Assembly (NCBI GenBank): GCA_002633005.1
Contig: NMRA01000001.1
Location: 1,896,938-1,960,937 of the forward strand
DNA: 64,000 nucleotides
Origin: Phoronis australis
Taxonomy: Eukaryota; Phoronida; Phoronidae
Direction of reading: 5' to 3'
The position numbers and the translations under genes are program-made. Under the pieces are notes generated by a model. That model was given only the letters and a program-made list of their open reading frames with translations, did no database searches and had not been told where the DNA came from. The stretch's first letter is position 1; every line of letters starts with the position of its first letter. Shown here piece by piece: positions 63,567 through 64,000 of this stretch.

Positions 63567-64000
63567 CAAGAGCAACGCAGAGCCTTGAAATGCGCCCACG
63601 AATGCACCGCAAGCGGGGTGCTTCTAGGGTTGTTTATTTGTTTCATAAAAATAGCCACCAGATGGTGAAAAAACGTCCAATCCACCTGAAAAAAGGAAAT
63701 ATGCCATCGCTTGTTTAATAGAAAGCTATTTATCAATTTTCTTAAAAATCTGTCAAGGAACTTTGGAGCAACAAAGGAAAACAGAAAAAATGAAATTGCC
63801 ACTACGGGGCACAACGTTCATTGGATCGGCCTGAAAGACGTCGTCATCTTTTGTTAGCTTCGTATAAATACAATTACTAAATTTAATAAAGATCCTGCTG
63901 TGAGTTTAGGAGATGCAGCTATGGGCGCAAAACAAAACAAAACTACCTCTAGGAGGCGCCACAGTAGTCAAATTCGTTATCGTCAACCGTCCTCTTCACA
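63567..64000 (+). repeat. Copy of the 425-bp-repeat element, running off the window
   Basis: Begins AACAAGAGCAACGCAGAGCC, the terminal block shared with 30830-30944 and 45691. Its far part (63840-63990), reverse complemented, matches one tandem unit at about 30555-30660 including GTTTTGCGCCCATAG and the CTCCTAG block. The element continues beyond the window. Confidence 0.75.

Overview
This is a window of an animal nuclear genome. The evidence is spliced genes with GT/AG introns, several of which place exons over many kilobases; metazoan families (otopetrin, sphingosine-1-phosphate phosphatase, RING/B-box/NHL protein); long introns full of decayed transposons; and draft-assembly gaps. Protein similarity to vertebrate orthologues is high, but the repeat types (Penelope-like elements, a THAP transposon, a tRNA-derived SINE) are those of invertebrates. 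An invertebrate deuterostome (lancelet, hemichordate or echinoderm) is my best guess; the species cannot be fixed from sequence reading alone.

Layout. 2.8-5.1 kb (-): single-exon RING/B-box/coiled-coil/NHL protein. 9.3-15.8 kb (+): the 3' six exons of a TSTD2-type rhodanese, with a 1.3-kb TTAA-flanked THAP transposon in intron 4. 16-22 kb: repeats, including a 78-bp-arm hairpin made from a Penelope-like element end, a probable solo LTR and a 700-bp gap. 22.5-32.4 kb (+): complete three-exon sphingosine-1-phosphate phosphatase with a repeat-rich 6.4-kb first intron. 38.4-47.4 kb (-): DUSP12 and COA6, same strand, 87 bp between the COA6 stop and the DUSP12 start. 47.2-48.6 kb: a roughly 590-bp direct duplication that carries the COA6 first exon and a CCAAT box. 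49.2-55.9 kb (+): complete NAA30, catalytic subunit of NatC. 56-59.5 kb: degenerate tandem repeats, a Penelope-like GIY-YIG fragment and the 3' end of a non-LTR element. 60.0-62.9 kb (-): two-exon otopetrin proton channel, interrupted in the assembly by a 606-bp duplicated block joined by one N.

The genes are mostly unrelated housekeeping genes: rhodanese, lipid phosphatase, dual-specificity phosphatase, mitochondrial copper-pathway factor and N-terminal acetyltransferase, plus one ion channel and one TRIM-like protein. They do not form an obvious pathway. The points most worth following are the duplicated COA6 first exon, the very tight COA6-DUSP12 junction with a splice-acceptor-like sequence at the DUSP12 start, the otopetrin haplotype junction, and the Penelope-derived hairpin. 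I found no clearly new biological system. All exon boundaries were inferred by eye from splice signals, reading phase and remembered family similarity.
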